Shown: positions 9,339-18,756, counted from the stretch's first letter. The stretch is 64,000 nucleotides of DNA from Photorhabdus laumondii subsp. laumondii (GCF_003343245.1 NZ_CP024901.1:868001-932000); one strand, 5' to 3'. Program-made: numbers and translations. Notes: a model not told the origin generated them from the letters alone.

Positions 9339-10408
9339 TGGTGGGTTTCCTGACGAATAGGAGCATCTGGGTATAGACGCATTTGCCCGGCCGTTACCAC
9401 TAATTCACCTTTTTCTAACCCTTTCTTTACTTGAACAACGCCCTCATTATCGTCTCCAGTAACAATAGAGCGAATCTGGACTCGATTGTCTTTTACTACA
9501 AATACTGATTGCCCATAGGCACTATAACGTACAGAAACTTTGGGTATTACTCGTGTCATCTGAGGAGCACTCGCAGGATAAGTCACCCTAACGCTAGCGC
9601 CGTGACGAAAATGGCCTTTTTCCAATTTAGCTCGTAACGTTAGAGTTCTGTTGATAGGATTTATTTCAGTATTGACCAATGTAATGTTAGCTATACCAGT
9701 AAAGCCAGCGACAGTATCATTTACATTAATTTGGACACCAGGTGACAGAGCTCTAATATCAGTTTCAGGGATACTAAATTCAACATATAAATCATTTGGA
9801 TCATAAAAAGAAAATAATGTTTGGCCTTCCTGAATCAATTGTCCTGGCGTCAAATCATGTAAACTAGCAACTCCAGTAAATGGCGCTGTAACCATCATTT
9901 TACGCAATGTATTTTTAAATTTTTCTACTTCACTGACAGCATGAGCTAAGTTAACGTGCTCAGCCTGTTGAGCAGCTTGTGAGATTGCCTTATTCACCAG
10001 CAAATCGGCACGCTTAGTATTTTTCTGGGTCATATCTAAGTGAGCTTCTTTTTCCTTAAGCTGAAAACGCTCAACGCGGTCGTCAAAATGATACAATACC
10101 CCATTGATTGGTACCTGCCCTCCGGCAGGTGCAATTTGCAAAATGGTCCCAGATATTTCAGCTCGAACAGAGAGATAGCGTATTGACTTAACTGTAGCAA
10201 TAACACTTTTTCTATCTTGCCAATTCATTGAAGTGACTTGCGCTGTTTCAACCAAGATTGGCTGTGGTCCTTTTTGTGTAACAGATATTTTGCTATCTTT
10301 CTCCTCAGTACTATTAAGTCCCCGAACAGCAACCACGTTGATAGAAATTCCCGCAAAAATAACTGCTACAATAGCACAAGATGTCAATATCACATGATGG
10401 CGTTTCAT
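9335..10408 (-). CDS. RND efflux periplasmic adaptor (membrane fusion protein)
   Basis: 357 residues starting with a basic N-terminus and a hydrophobic segment (VILTSCAIVAVIFAGISINVV) that would be a signal anchor. Biotinyl/lipoyl-like halves (VRAEISGTILQIAPAGGQV and MVTAPFTGVASLHDLTPGQLIQEGQ) flank a coiled-coil hairpin region, followed by the beta-barrel part, the standard AcrA/MdtA order. The start ATG overlaps the stop of the AMP-ligase gene and has GGAG upstream within that gene. It links the pump at 6297-9338 to an outer-membrane channel. Confidence 0.93.
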   Translation of the reverse strand: MKRHHVILTSCAIVAVIFAGISINVVAVRGLNSTEEKDSKISVTQKGPQPILVETAQVTSMNWQDRKSVIATVKSIRYLSVRAEISGTILQIAPAGGQVPINGVLYHFDDRVERFQLKEKEAHLDMTQKNTKRADLLVNKAISQAAQQAEHVNLAHAVSEVEKFKNTLRKMMVTAPFTGVASLHDLTPGQLIQEGQTLFSFYDPNDLYVEFSIPETDIRALSPGVQINVNDTVAGFTGIANITLVNTEINPINRTLTLRAKLEKGHFRHGASVRVTYPASAPQMTRVIPKVSVRYSAYGQSVFVVKDNRVQIRSIVTGDDNEGVVQVKKGLEKGELVVTAGQMRLYPDAPIRQETHQ

Positions 10409-11982
10409 GCGAACCGCTCCTGAATTATAGATTGGTACCTTTGACGTAATTGATGTTTATCAAACTTTCCATTTGCATTTTTTGGTAACCGAGATAGTTG
10501 TATAAAAACACTGGGTATTTGGTGCAGTTCTAATAAATTAGAACAAAAATGTTTTAAATCAGATTCTAATAGTTTCTCTTGTGTCTGAGTTGCCACAAAA
10601 GCAATAATACTATCTTCAGAGCTTTCTTCACCAGAATGTACAATAACTGCGGCTTCTATAATAGAGTCATGGCCAAACAAAACTTTTTCAATTTCACTGA
10701 AAATCACTTTGCGGCCACGGATTTTTGCAACTTCATCCATACGACCAACGAAATAAAAATACCCCTCTTCATCTAGCCAACCATAGTCACCAGAATATAG
10801 ACAACGATCCCCATAAATAGGATGTATGCCAATTCTTTTTTCTGTTGCTTCGGAATTGCGCCAATATCCTTGCATTACGGTTTCTCCGCGAATTAATAAC
10901 TGTCCAATTTCGCCTGCTGTACAGGGTTGATTATTATCATCTACCACCATAATTTGAGTATTTGGGATAGCAATCCCTACGCTATCTGGCTTGCGGTCTA
11001 GATCATCTGGAGGAAGATACGTACAACGTTTACATTCTGTTAGTCCATACATAGAAAATATTTTGGCTGTAGGGAATAGTCTTTTAATCATTGACACATG
11101 CTGCTTACGCAAAGCCATACCTGTATTGGAGACAAGGCGTATAGAACTCAAATCAAAAGAACCTTTACTAGCATAAATATCAAGTAAACTATACAGTGAT
11201 GATAGCCCAGGCATAATTGTGCAACGGTATTGTTGAATATGCCTTAATACTACTGGTGGAGGCGTATTATTTGACTCAAGCACCACTGTTCCCCCAACAA
11301 AAAATGCTAAAATTATCTGATATAGTCCGTAATCAAAGGCAATCGGTAATACTGCCATTACCGTATCATCGTGGTGGTATTCTAAATAATTTACCAGAGA
11401 CCGTGTAGCTGCCATCATATTTTGGTGACTTAACATAACCCCTTTCGGTTCACCAGTAGAACCTGAAGTATAAATAATAGAAGCCAAATCAACACTAATT
11501 GCCTGAAGTGGAATATTAGCTTCAGAAATTGGATCGGAAATAAAATCATCAAAATTAATTAAATTATTTTCAGCATATATATTCTCAACTTTATCAATAA
11601 TCAAATTAATATTTGAAAAATAAAAATAATCATATTTTAGTAATGTCGCAGCAATTATTGAAGAAGTGAAGAAAAAACTAGCTCCACTGTTGTTTAAAAT
11701 AAATTTAATTTTTTCTTCTGGTGTATCAAATGCTATGATAGATGGACAGGCACCTAATTTTTGTGCAGCAAAAAATATAGCAATAGAGTTTATATGATTT
11801 CCTAAACAAATTACTACTTTGTCTCCTTGTTGTAGTCCATTCAGTCGCATACCTGCTGCAATAGCACATATTTGCCTCCATATATCTTTATAAGTATAAT
11901 TCTGATTGTTGAAAATTAAAGCTGTTTTTTGGGGATATGCCATTTCAGCATCTCTAATAATCTCAACCAAATTATAATTCAT
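10405..11982 (-). CDS. AMP-dependent acyl/aminoacyl ligase, exosortase-A-associated type
   Basis: 525 residues. Motifs: YTSGSTGEPKGVMLSH, FDYGLYQII, MYGLTECKRC, YSGDYGWLDEEGYFYFVGRMDE and NGKFDKHQ. The stretch around AVLPIAFDYGLYQIILAFFVGGTVVL resembles AMP-ligases that occur next to PLP-dependent decarboxylases in exosortase-A loci, and this window also has such a decarboxylase at its left edge. It is the second adenylating enzyme of the cluster, so two different acids may be activated, or one to CoA and one to the carrier protein. It overlaps the adaptor gene by 4 bp. The substrate is unknown. Confidence 0.85.
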   Translation of the reverse strand: MNYNLVEIIRDAEMAYPQKTALIFNNQNYTYKDIWRQICAIAAGMRLNGLQQGDKVVICLGNHINSIAIFFAAQKLGACPSIIAFDTPEEKIKFILNNSGASFFFTSSIIAATLLKYDYFYFSNINLIIDKVENIYAENNLINFDDFISDPISEANIPLQAISVDLASIIYTSGSTGEPKGVMLSHQNMMAATRSLVNYLEYHHDDTVMAVLPIAFDYGLYQIILAFFVGGTVVLESNNTPPPVVLRHIQQYRCTIMPGLSSLYSLLDIYASKGSFDLSSIRLVSNTGMALRKQHVSMIKRLFPTAKIFSMYGLTECKRCTYLPPDDLDRKPDSVGIAIPNTQIMVVDDNNQPCTAGEIGQLLIRGETVMQGYWRNSEATEKRIGIHPIYGDRCLYSGDYGWLDEEGYFYFVGRMDEVAKIRGRKVIFSEIEKVLFGHDSIIEAAVIVHSGEESSEDSIIAFVATQTQEKLLESDLKHFCSNLLELHQIPSVFIQLSRLPKNANGKFDKHQLRQRYQSIIQERFA

Positions 11983-12007
11983 GTAATCATCCTGATAATT
12001 AAATTAA

Positions 12008-13408
12008 TTAAGAGTGTATATCACCGGAAGAGTATTTAATATTAAAATCGCTTTTTTTATTAAAAATACTAAAAATGTAAAGCGCAGAAATCCAATTAAA
12101 AATAGCAATAGTTAGATACAACCGTGTAGCATCCTCCTGCTTTAATCCTAATAATGCAGCGATTCCAATCTCCAGAGAATATAAGGTGATATTGATAAGT
12201 AGTACACGTAATCCTTGACCAATCTGCTCTAAAGCAGTCATTAACCCCAATACTATGCCTAAGCTAAAATAAGATGGAGATACACAATTTAAATAGCGTA
12301 AAGCCGCCTCAGCAATCAGTTCATCTAAAGTAAAAAATTTAACTAACCAAACTTTCAAAAAGAATACAGCAACACTAATAAATATATATATAACACCAGT
12401 GAGACTAAGACCAATCAAAAATACTTGGTTAGCTCTGACAAAATTCCGTTTAGATAAAGAATTATTATAGTGAATTGCCATAGCTGTTCCTAAGGCAATA
12501 GCAGGCAAAATAATAAACGACTGTATACGAAAAGCTATGCTAAACCCTGCTATTTCATGGGCATCATAAAAAGACACCAGATAATTAAAGGAAAATAAAA
12601 AAATAAAAACAAGGGAGAAACTACCCATTACGGGTAAGGCCATCGTAGATATATCTTTTATTACTTGAATAACTTGATCACGCATTCCTAACCAAGATAT
12701 AACCACGCCTTGACGATAGAGTAAAATACTGCCTACTGAAATAAGATAGCTGCTACCAAAAATTGCCCCCCAAATCAGGCTTTGTAAGCCCTTATGCCAA
12801 TATATTTCAGTTAAGTAAGTTGCACCTATATTTAGTACTGTACCTGATATTCCTAGTAAACTTCCACAACGATTAAATCCAAGACCAAATAAAGTGGATA
12901 AAATTAACGTGGCAAAACCAATCATTATCCCAATAAAAAGCATAGGAATAATAAAATTCATTACTTCATCTTGCTGTGAAGATTCAATATGAAACAAATA
13001 AGAAATACCACTTTGAAAATACCATACATTGAATATAAGTATTGCCATCAATGCTAACATAGCTAAAAACAACAATAACAACCGTTGTCCTAGTAGAGAA
13101 AAATTAGCACTTCTTAAATGTGAACTATACCGCAATGCAGGTACACGCAATCCTTCATGGATGGACATCATCATATAATTAAGCGGTAAGAATAATCCAA
13201 TTACATATAACATATTAGGTGAATTATGACTAATAATGCTAATGTTGATTAACACAGCAACCGCAGAAACTACCATAGTGCCCCAAAGTGTAATGCTGGT
13301 ATTCCAAAGATCACTGAGTAATTTCAACCACTGATATCGCTGAAAATGTCTCCGCTGAAATATGGATTGCATTGTCATATCAATTACCAATTTATTTAAT
13401 ATATTCAA
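12008..13408 (-). CDS. MATE/MOP-superfamily membrane transporter
   Basis: About 466 residues with roughly twelve hydrophobic segments and no large soluble domain, compatible with the MATE/polysaccharide-flippase superfamily. The longest frame starts at a TTG (13408) 5 bp after the acyl-CoA dehydrogenase gene; an ATG at 13378 (MTMQSIFQ) is an alternative and neither has a strong ribosome site. Inside this cluster it is a second export route besides the RND pump, perhaps moving an intermediate to the periplasm or protecting the producer. Assignment to MATE rather than to Wzx-like flippases is tentative. Confidence 0.75.
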   Translation of the reverse strand: MNILNKLVIDMTMQSIFQRRHFQRYQWLKLLSDLWNTSITLWGTMVVSAVAVLINISIISHNSPNMLYVIGLFLPLNYMMMSIHEGLRVPALRYSSHLRSANFSLLGQRLLLLFLAMLALMAILIFNVWYFQSGISYLFHIESSQQDEVMNFIIPMLFIGIMIGFATLILSTLFGLGFNRCGSLLGISGTVLNIGATYLTEIYWHKGLQSLIWGAIFGSSYLISVGSILLYRQGVVISWLGMRDQVIQVIKDISTMALPVMGSFSLVFIFLFSFNYLVSFYDAHEIAGFSIAFRIQSFIILPAIALGTAMAIHYNNSLSKRNFVRANQVFLIGLSLTGVIYIFISVAVFFLKVWLVKFFTLDELIAEAALRYLNCVSPSYFSLGIVLGLMTALEQIGQGLRVLLINITLYSLEIGIAALLGLKQEDATRLYLTIAIFNWISALYIFSIFNKKSDFNIKYSSGDIHS

Positions 13409-13412
13409 TAAA

Positions 13413-14492
13413 CTATATAGATCCAGCTAAAATATTTAGACGCTGCATATCCAGACTTCCTTCCATCCATTCATATCCTTGAATGTCAGTAATTGTCTTC
13501 TGTAACCAGATATCTGTTAGAAAGAGCTCTGTTCCCACAAGCTGTGGCATGATATGAACAACTTTTTCCACAAACTCGGTAGAACAAGCTTTGGCCAGTG
13601 AAACAGCTGCACCATCCAATATGTCATCATCTATTCTCGAAGCGGCACGGTAATTCAGATTTCTTATGGCTTCAATTTCAATCTGCAAGGAGGAGTGGAG
13701 CTCTCTAGCTTTTACATTTCTTATATGCGATATGGCAAAATCAAGTAGTGATTGAGCACTACCTAACGCCATAGCACATACACAAGGCCTCATACGATAA
13801 AAAGTTTTTATCACTGAGTGCATACCTCTCTCTAATGGTCTACGGTGCAAGCCCAAAATATGCTCTTCAGAGATAGGAATTTTGTCAAAATATAGGTGGC
13901 TTAAGCCAGCACCTTGCAGTCCAGCAACAGGTAGCAACTGACGAAAAACTTTAGGATGAGAAAGGGTTTCAGGTGTCAACAAAATTACACCGATACTGTA
14001 TGGCCCTGTTCCAGTTCTGACAACCATTGTTCCGATCGTAGCATCGAGTCCATTACCTACTAGCCATTTTTCAGCGTTAAGTTCAAAATTATCACTCAAC
14101 AATGAAGACGGATTTCCTGCATCAGAGCCTTTGCCAGGCTCCGTGACTGCCATACAGGTGCGAGCTTTATGCTGAGCAACATATTCAAAAAAATAGTCTT
14201 GTTGTTTAGTTGAGCCTAATTCTCGTACAATGATACCGGAAAGAGATGGGCCTGGACATGACAGCAGGACATTTGGATCTCCGTAAGTAAGCACCTCATA
14301 CATTTTTGTCCTTTCCAGACAGCTACTACTGCGATCCATATAAAGTTGGTCGAAAAGCGGTGCGTCAAGATGTGATAATACAGTATCCTTATCATCTAGC
14401 ACCTTCAAAGACAAAGAGCGAAATAGTTGAGCTAACTCTAACCATTTTTTTCCATAATGTGTACAGGCAATAGAACTGTCAAAATTAACCAT
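13413..14492 (-). CDS. acyl-CoA dehydrogenase-family flavoprotein
   Basis: 359 residues, slightly shorter than the typical 380. The middle region AVTEPGKGSDAGNPSS followed by AEKWLVGNG is the classical flavin-binding strand motif of acyl-CoA dehydrogenases, and the C-terminal half is helical with the YRMRPCVCAMALGSAQSLLDFA helix. In carrier-protein pathways such enzymes oxidise aminoacyl- or acyl-thioesters, as in prolyl-carrier dehydrogenases of pyrrole pathways. Its start overlaps the end of the 224-residue gene by 8 bp. The catalytic base cannot be assigned by eye. I infer it acts on the substrate carried by the protein at 16050-16313. Confidence 0.85.
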   Translation of the reverse strand: MVNFDSSIACTHYGKKWLELAQLFRSLSLKVLDDKDTVLSHLDAPLFDQLYMDRSSSCLERTKMYEVLTYGDPNVLLSCPGPSLSGIIVRELGSTKQQDYFFEYVAQHKARTCMAVTEPGKGSDAGNPSSLLSDNFELNAEKWLVGNGLDATIGTMVVRTGTGPYSIGVILLTPETLSHPKVFRQLLPVAGLQGAGLSHLYFDKIPISEEHILGLHRRPLERGMHSVIKTFYRMRPCVCAMALGSAQSLLDFAISHIRNVKARELHSSLQIEIEAIRNLNYRAASRIDDDILDGAAVSLAKACSTEFVEKVVHIMPQLVGTELFLTDIWLQKTITDIQGYEWMEGSLDMQRLNILAGSI

Positions 14493-15159
14493 GGAACTCC
14501 CTCAGATAAACTTGATTCAGAACAGAAAAAATGTGCTGCATTTCGACCAACCCTTGCTGTAGAAGAGCCCTTCCTCCCGTTGTTTTAATCAGGATATTAA
14601 CCATTTCTTCAATTTCTTCAGCCGCATGCTCAGCAAACTGTGAAGGTATTTCTTCTTTTATGTCTCCTACACACTGAGATAATAATAATTGACGTTGTAT
14701 AACTTGTGCCAAACGGAGACGAATAGAGGAAATTGATAATAGAGAAACACTGCCAATCTTACGCTGGGCTGTATGATCAAGTAAAATCGATGTCCATCGT
14801 TCAATCCAAATAAGCTGCATTCGTATCATTTCACATTGATAGTTGACATATTTTTTCGCTATCTCTTGTGAAGCAATATCACCGTCTTTTACCTCCAATT
14901 TGCATAATAATAATCTCTGGCGCTTCATACTATTACAGACAGGAAGGATGGTGACAGTATTTCTTTCTTTCCAGCTATATTGTTTTTCGTCTAAAAAGCA
15001 TAATTCTGAATTTTTCCATTGTTCTTCTGAAACTACAGCAAACCCGTTTCTCACAACAATTTGGTTTGATGTAGAGAAAACTGTTTGGGCTAATTGTTCC
15101 ATCAACCAGTGAAAACGTTGTTCTTTCTTTGATTCGAATGGATAGCTGATATTAAACAT
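14485..15159 (-). CDS. helical protein resembling an acyl-CoA dehydrogenase C-terminal domain
   Basis: 224 residues without a confident family. The second half is strongly helical (MIRMQLIWIERWTSILLDHTAQRK, then SIRLRLAQVIQRQLLLSQCVGD) and ends with TTGGRALLQQGLVEMQHIFSVLNQVYL, which recalls the C-terminal four-helix region of acyl-CoA dehydrogenases where a glycine-rich turn precedes the last helices. The N-terminal half has no flavin motif. Because it overlaps the dehydrogenase gene, it may be a non-catalytic partner subunit. That is inference; it may also be an unrelated pathway-specific protein. Confidence 0.6.
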   Translation of the reverse strand: MFNISYPFESKKEQRFHWLMEQLAQTVFSTSNQIVVRNGFAVVSEEQWKNSELCFLDEKQYSWKERNTVTILPVCNSMKRQRLLLCKLEVKDGDIASQEIAKKYVNYQCEMIRMQLIWIERWTSILLDHTAQRKIGSVSLLSISSIRLRLAQVIQRQLLLSQCVGDIKEEIPSQFAEHAAEEIEEMVNILIKTTGGRALLQQGLVEMQHIFSVLNQVYLREFHG

Positions 15160-15169
15160 GATTATATTC

Positions 15170-16060
15170 CTAAATTTTTTGTAAGACAGACCATGCTATT
15201 CTTAAACTTTCCATATCATGTTCTACTAATAATATGTTCCTTCTATTTAGTGGTGTTAGTGTCTTATCCGCTAGAAGTAACAATGCATTCATTCCTGTAA
15301 CTTCAGGTTTGAAGAAAGCAAATTTGATTGAACTTTTTCTATCTTCCGCTTCCATTTGAAAACGTATTTTTTTAAAGAAATAACCTGTACGCTCTGTTAA
15401 TAATATAGTATCTTCTTCATCTAACTGCAATTGATGCAATATATTTCTTAACATGCCAAAGGCATCCAAACTTTCAGCCGACTCCCATTCACTTACCTGC
15501 CCTGTTTTTAATAATATCCATTTATTTTCATCGCTTTTTTCTGTTGTGAGTAAGGCTGCAATAGCACAAGATTGCGTTGGTATTGGAAATCCGTTAGAAA
15601 TATTACGAGGAATAGTATTTTGCTCCATTCCTAATAATAATATTTTACTCGCACTACCACTAGATAAATAATTACCAGCAATACTTAAAGCTGTGGTTGA
15701 TACCAAACTTCCATTGTCACAAATGTCGAATGAGTATCCTTTAAGGTTATAATGGTCCATAAAATATGGACCAAAAGCTGAATGATCTGGATCAAACTCA
15801 GGTGTCCAATAGGCAAATATAGATAAATCAATATCACTTAAAAGAATAGAATCTTCCATTTTTTTAAGAACAGAATCGCCTAATTCAGTATAAGAGTATT
15901 GATCACCTTCTAATAGGGTTGAATCAGTTAATTCATCTTGAGAAATACGATGTAAGTCTTTCTGGTATATGGAGTAACGGTTTCTTGGAGTTTTTCTGAG
16001 AGATCTCTTATTCATTATTTCGCAGAAAACCTGATTTATGTAAATCATGTCATGATACAC
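15170..16060 (-). CDS. degenerate KAS III-like protein lacking the catalytic residues
   Basis: 296 residues aligning by eye with the cluster's other two KAS III-like proteins: DICDNGSLVSTTALSIAGNYL matches their SNNC...ALSLAKHYL segment, PTQSCAIAALL matches the GDA turn, and the C-terminal strand order is preserved. The nucleophile Cys is Ser118, the His/Asn motif PHNVN is replaced by TERTGYFF, and HCFGAD is replaced by VTGMNAL. It is therefore unlikely to condense by the usual mechanism and may be a chain-length-factor-like or scaffold partner. It overlaps the carrier-protein gene by 11 bp; the exact start is uncertain. Confidence 0.7.
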   Translation of the reverse strand: MYHDMIYINQVFCEIMNKRSLRKTPRNRYSIYQKDLHRISQDELTDSTLLEGDQYSYTELGDSVLKKMEDSILLSDIDLSIFAYWTPEFDPDHSAFGPYFMDHYNLKGYSFDICDNGSLVSTTALSIAGNYLSSGSASKILLLGMEQNTIPRNISNGFPIPTQSCAIAALLTTEKSDENKWILLKTGQVSEWESAESLDAFGMLRNILHQLQLDEEDTILLTERTGYFFKKIRFQMEAEDRKSSIKFAFFKPEVTGMNALLLLADKTLTPLNRRNILLVEHDMESLRIAWSVLQKI

Positions 16061-16313
16061 TATTTAGTCGTTCTAAAACATAATCACAGACAGAACCAAT
16101 ACTTTGTACATGACTGGCTTCCAATGTATTTGCATCAATCATAAAATTTGGAACATTATCCTCTAGTGACATCAAAAATGTCAGTGTAGTCATCGAATCT
16201 AGCCCAAGCTCATCACGTAATGATGTTGATTCACTCATGTCATTAAGAGAGCCGACATTTAATTCTTTCGTCAAAATGTTTTTAATCATAAAAAAGATTT
16301 CTGATTTATTCAT
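16050..16313 (-). CDS. acyl/peptidyl carrier protein
   Basis: 87 residues with the phosphopantetheine site LGLDSMTTLTFLMSLED; Ser40 would carry the 4'-phosphopantetheine arm. Size and the acidic helical pattern are those of a free-standing carrier protein. It is the first gene of the minus-strand cluster, so transcription probably starts in the AT-rich region just to its right. It is the likely attachment point for the amino acid activated by the adenylation enzyme at 3791-5356 and the substrate platform for the dehydrogenase and KAS-like proteins. Confidence 0.9.
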   Translation of the reverse strand: MNKSEIFFMIKNILTKELNVGSLNDMSESTSLRDELGLDSMTTLTFLMSLEDNVPNFMIDANTLEASHVQSIGSVCDYVLERLNSVS

Positions 16314-17018
16314 TATGTTTCACCAATTTGTAGTTAATATTAAAATGATATCTTAGGGCGTTTTTAAATAGGAAAATACCATAGTTCATGAAGAAACATA
16401 TAATTCCCATCATTAAAAATATTTTATTTCTAAATTTAGATATTCCAATGAAGTTCATAAACTCCTGCCCTCTTTCTTATAGAAAAAAGAACACTTGGCA
16501 AAGGAGTAATCAACTAATAATCATATGCATTGATAATACTCAATAATATTAATAACGTCAATAAAATTTCATAATTACACCATGTCGGAATTAAATAAAG
16601 GTTATAACAAAAAAAATTAATAAAAAATCCAAAATATAACAAAAAATTAGCTGTATTAACCTTTTATTTAATTTAAATAAAATAAATCACCATTATGATA
16701 AAAAAACATTTAATTCATTCAGGATAGAGAACATATCATGGCGAAAAAGCATAAGATTATGATTTATAAGTAAATTTACCGTAATTAATGAAAAGCAAAA
16801 TAATCAATAATAGGTACATAAACATAATGGAAAATTATTAATTAACAATAAAATAAATCACATTATCATATAAATGAGGCACCTTGGTGGTGAATAAAAA
16901 ATAAACAAAAAGAACAATATCAAAATTAAATCAAAATAAATAATAACGGTATAAAAGATAAAGATAGGAATCAGTAATTATTATAGCTCCCGTTCTATAT
17001 GTGACTTTTTAGCCAATA
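16314..17018. other. AT-rich gene-free region upstream of the biosynthetic cluster
   Basis: About 700 bp of very AT-rich sequence with many short A and T runs and no plausible gene. It must contain the promoter of the carrier-protein operon, reading leftwards. High AT content of this kind is a typical target for H-NS-type silencing, which is inference only. I could not single out a promoter with confidence. Confidence 0.5.
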
Positions 17019-17309
17019 TCACATCTCTTCGGGATAACAACGGGGTAATTTACTGGCCGATAATAAATCTGCGGTTCGGGCATGCTGCTGTATCCATGAC
17101 TGATCACTGCGGTAAGCCCAACCCCAACTGTTATCGCTCAGAGTATGACTATCAAGCAGATGACCAATTACTGACAGACAGCCTGACTTGGGCTGAACTA
17201 GCCAGGGACTTTGCGCCAGCAGTGTATTGCTGTATAGCGGAAAAGCCTGCTCTACCCAGTCATTGCTATAAATAAAAGAGCGCCACGGGGTTAGGTTTCG
17301 CGAGTGAAT
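17019..17309 (-). pseudogene. remnant of a DUF4123 (type VI secretion effector adaptor) gene
   Basis: One minus-strand frame reads without a stop for about 95 codons and ends at a TGA (17019-17021), giving WRSFIYSNDWVEQAFPLY, then LLAQSPWLVQPKSG, then SDNSWGWAYRS. The order of an aromatic-rich start, PLY and SPWLVQ matches the N-terminal part of DUF4123 proteins (Tap/TEC-like adaptors that load effectors onto VgrG). No start codon or ribosome site fits the frame, and the usual C-terminal portion is absent. The only ATG just upstream is in another frame. I read it as a decayed fragment. Confidence 0.5.
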
Positions 17310-17421
17310 TGAGCATAAAGAAAATAGATGGGAAAAATTAATTCAAATCAAGCACCCAGTTCGTCATAGTGGTTCATCTGAAATTTTTCCCAATGATGAT
17401 AGAGTTATCCCATGGTTAAAT

Positions 17422-18036
17422 TCATTCCCAATCCCACAAGAGATGATAACGATCTCGTGACCAGCGATAATAGAGCGCTAGAAAAGCATTAATATTGTTA
17501 ATGGGAAATTGTTCGAAGTCGAAATCTTCATCTTCATCTAACTCAAGTAATTCACTTATCCATTGTCGCATTTCTGTATATTCCTCATGGTCAGGATCAT
17601 TCAGTATTGCGATTAAATTTTCATAACCATCAATCCCGCCGGTATCCTCAAAGGGGCAAGCGCGGGCGCCATCCAGACAATAAAAAGGAAGCGGGAGGTC
17701 ATTTGCAGGATATTGACTGTTTTCTAAAATAATTTCGTGTTCCCAACCATCGCCAAAATCATAGAGATAAGTAAAAGATCGCCCTTTTTGTTTAATCAGA
17801 TCAATTAGGCGATATAAATCTTCTTCCTTGCTATCAGACGGGCTTTCTGGCATTTCCGTTAGTCGTAGTTTGCCAATACGAAATTCATGTAGATGACTAT
17901 CCTGCCATCCCATCACGATCTGTATCACATCGTGCAATCTGTCGAATGAGATAGAAGCAGGAACAACAAATCGTCGCCAAATAGCGGGTTTTGAGTCTGT
18001 AAGTGTTATTTTTAATTGATAGAATTTTTCATTCAT
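17422..18036 (-). CDS. plasmid pRiA4b ORF-3 family protein
   Basis: 204 residues from the ATG at 18036, which has AGGAGA seven bases upstream; a longer in-frame start at 18093 lacks such a site. The sequence YQLKITLTDSKPAIWRRFVVPA, then HLHEFRIG, then FTYLYDFGDGWEHEIILE and the C-terminal CPFEDTGGIDGYENLI are the conserved blocks of the pRiA4b ORF-3/IS1096-associated family. The biochemical role of the family is not established. It stands alone between remnants, suggesting acquisition as mobile-element cargo. Its stop leaves about 110 bp before the DUF4123 remnant. Confidence 0.85.
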   Translation of the reverse strand: MNEKFYQLKITLTDSKPAIWRRFVVPASISFDRLHDVIQIVMGWQDSHLHEFRIGKLRLTEMPESPSDSKEEDLYRLIDLIKQKGRSFTYLYDFGDGWEHEIILENSQYPANDLPLPFYCLDGARACPFEDTGGIDGYENLIAILNDPDHEEYTEMRQWISELLELDEDEDFDFEQFPINNINAFLALYYRWSRDRYHLLWDWE

Positions 18037-18225
18037 CACTAATCTCCTAATGGTTTCGAGATGATTCTTTCCATGTGTGCTATCTATTGTCAATATTTTG
18101 TTGAATTTTTCTGGTTGGTATTGTCGGAATACCAGATATGTTTAGCTGCTATACGAAAATCTTTGGTCATCTCATCAATTCTAGTGGCTAATATCCATAA
18201 TAGCTTTTACAACAGATAATCTGGC

Positions 18226-18350
18226 CTAACCAGCTTGCTCTCTACTGAATTCTGTTTGGAGGCAATCTCTTTGTGCATGAACTGTATCTACTAAGTATAG
18301 TTTAAGATCGTGAGGGGGATCGATATATTCAGAGCCTTTGTTATTAACAT
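18226..18350 (-). pseudogene. possible short coding remnant of unknown family
   Basis: A minus-strand frame reads NKGSEYIDPPHDLKLYLVD and continues to about 40 residues before a TAG (18226-18228). It has protein-like composition, unlike its AT-rich surroundings, but lacks a start codon: an in-frame TAA lies just upstream. I do not recognise the family. The rest of the 18037-18756 gap shows no gene. Confidence 0.25.
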
Positions 18351-18756
18351 AAAAAACGCATATTATTTACATACCGTTAATCAAATATTGAAGATTAATC
18401 ACTGTCCTAATTCAGGCAATCCTTAACCAAAATTGGTGAGGAGTTTGTTTATGCATTGGTTCAATTGATTCAAGCCATCTGAATGATATTGCTTGAAGTT
18501 ATATCATGATGATATACAGATGTTTTTATTGTAAAACCATTCAGATTAATAAGAAAGTATTATGAATTGTTAGTATTTTATCGCATGGATTAAGGAAATA
18601 AGTGCGGTAAAAAAATCCAAGAAAATTTTACTTTTATATGCTTGTTTGGTTTTATTATGCAGGCCGATTTAAGTCTTGGATATCAGCTAAAGTTTATTTA
18701 TATATTTAGCGATTTTTCAATTATGATATTATTGTTCAATTTTAATAAATATATAT

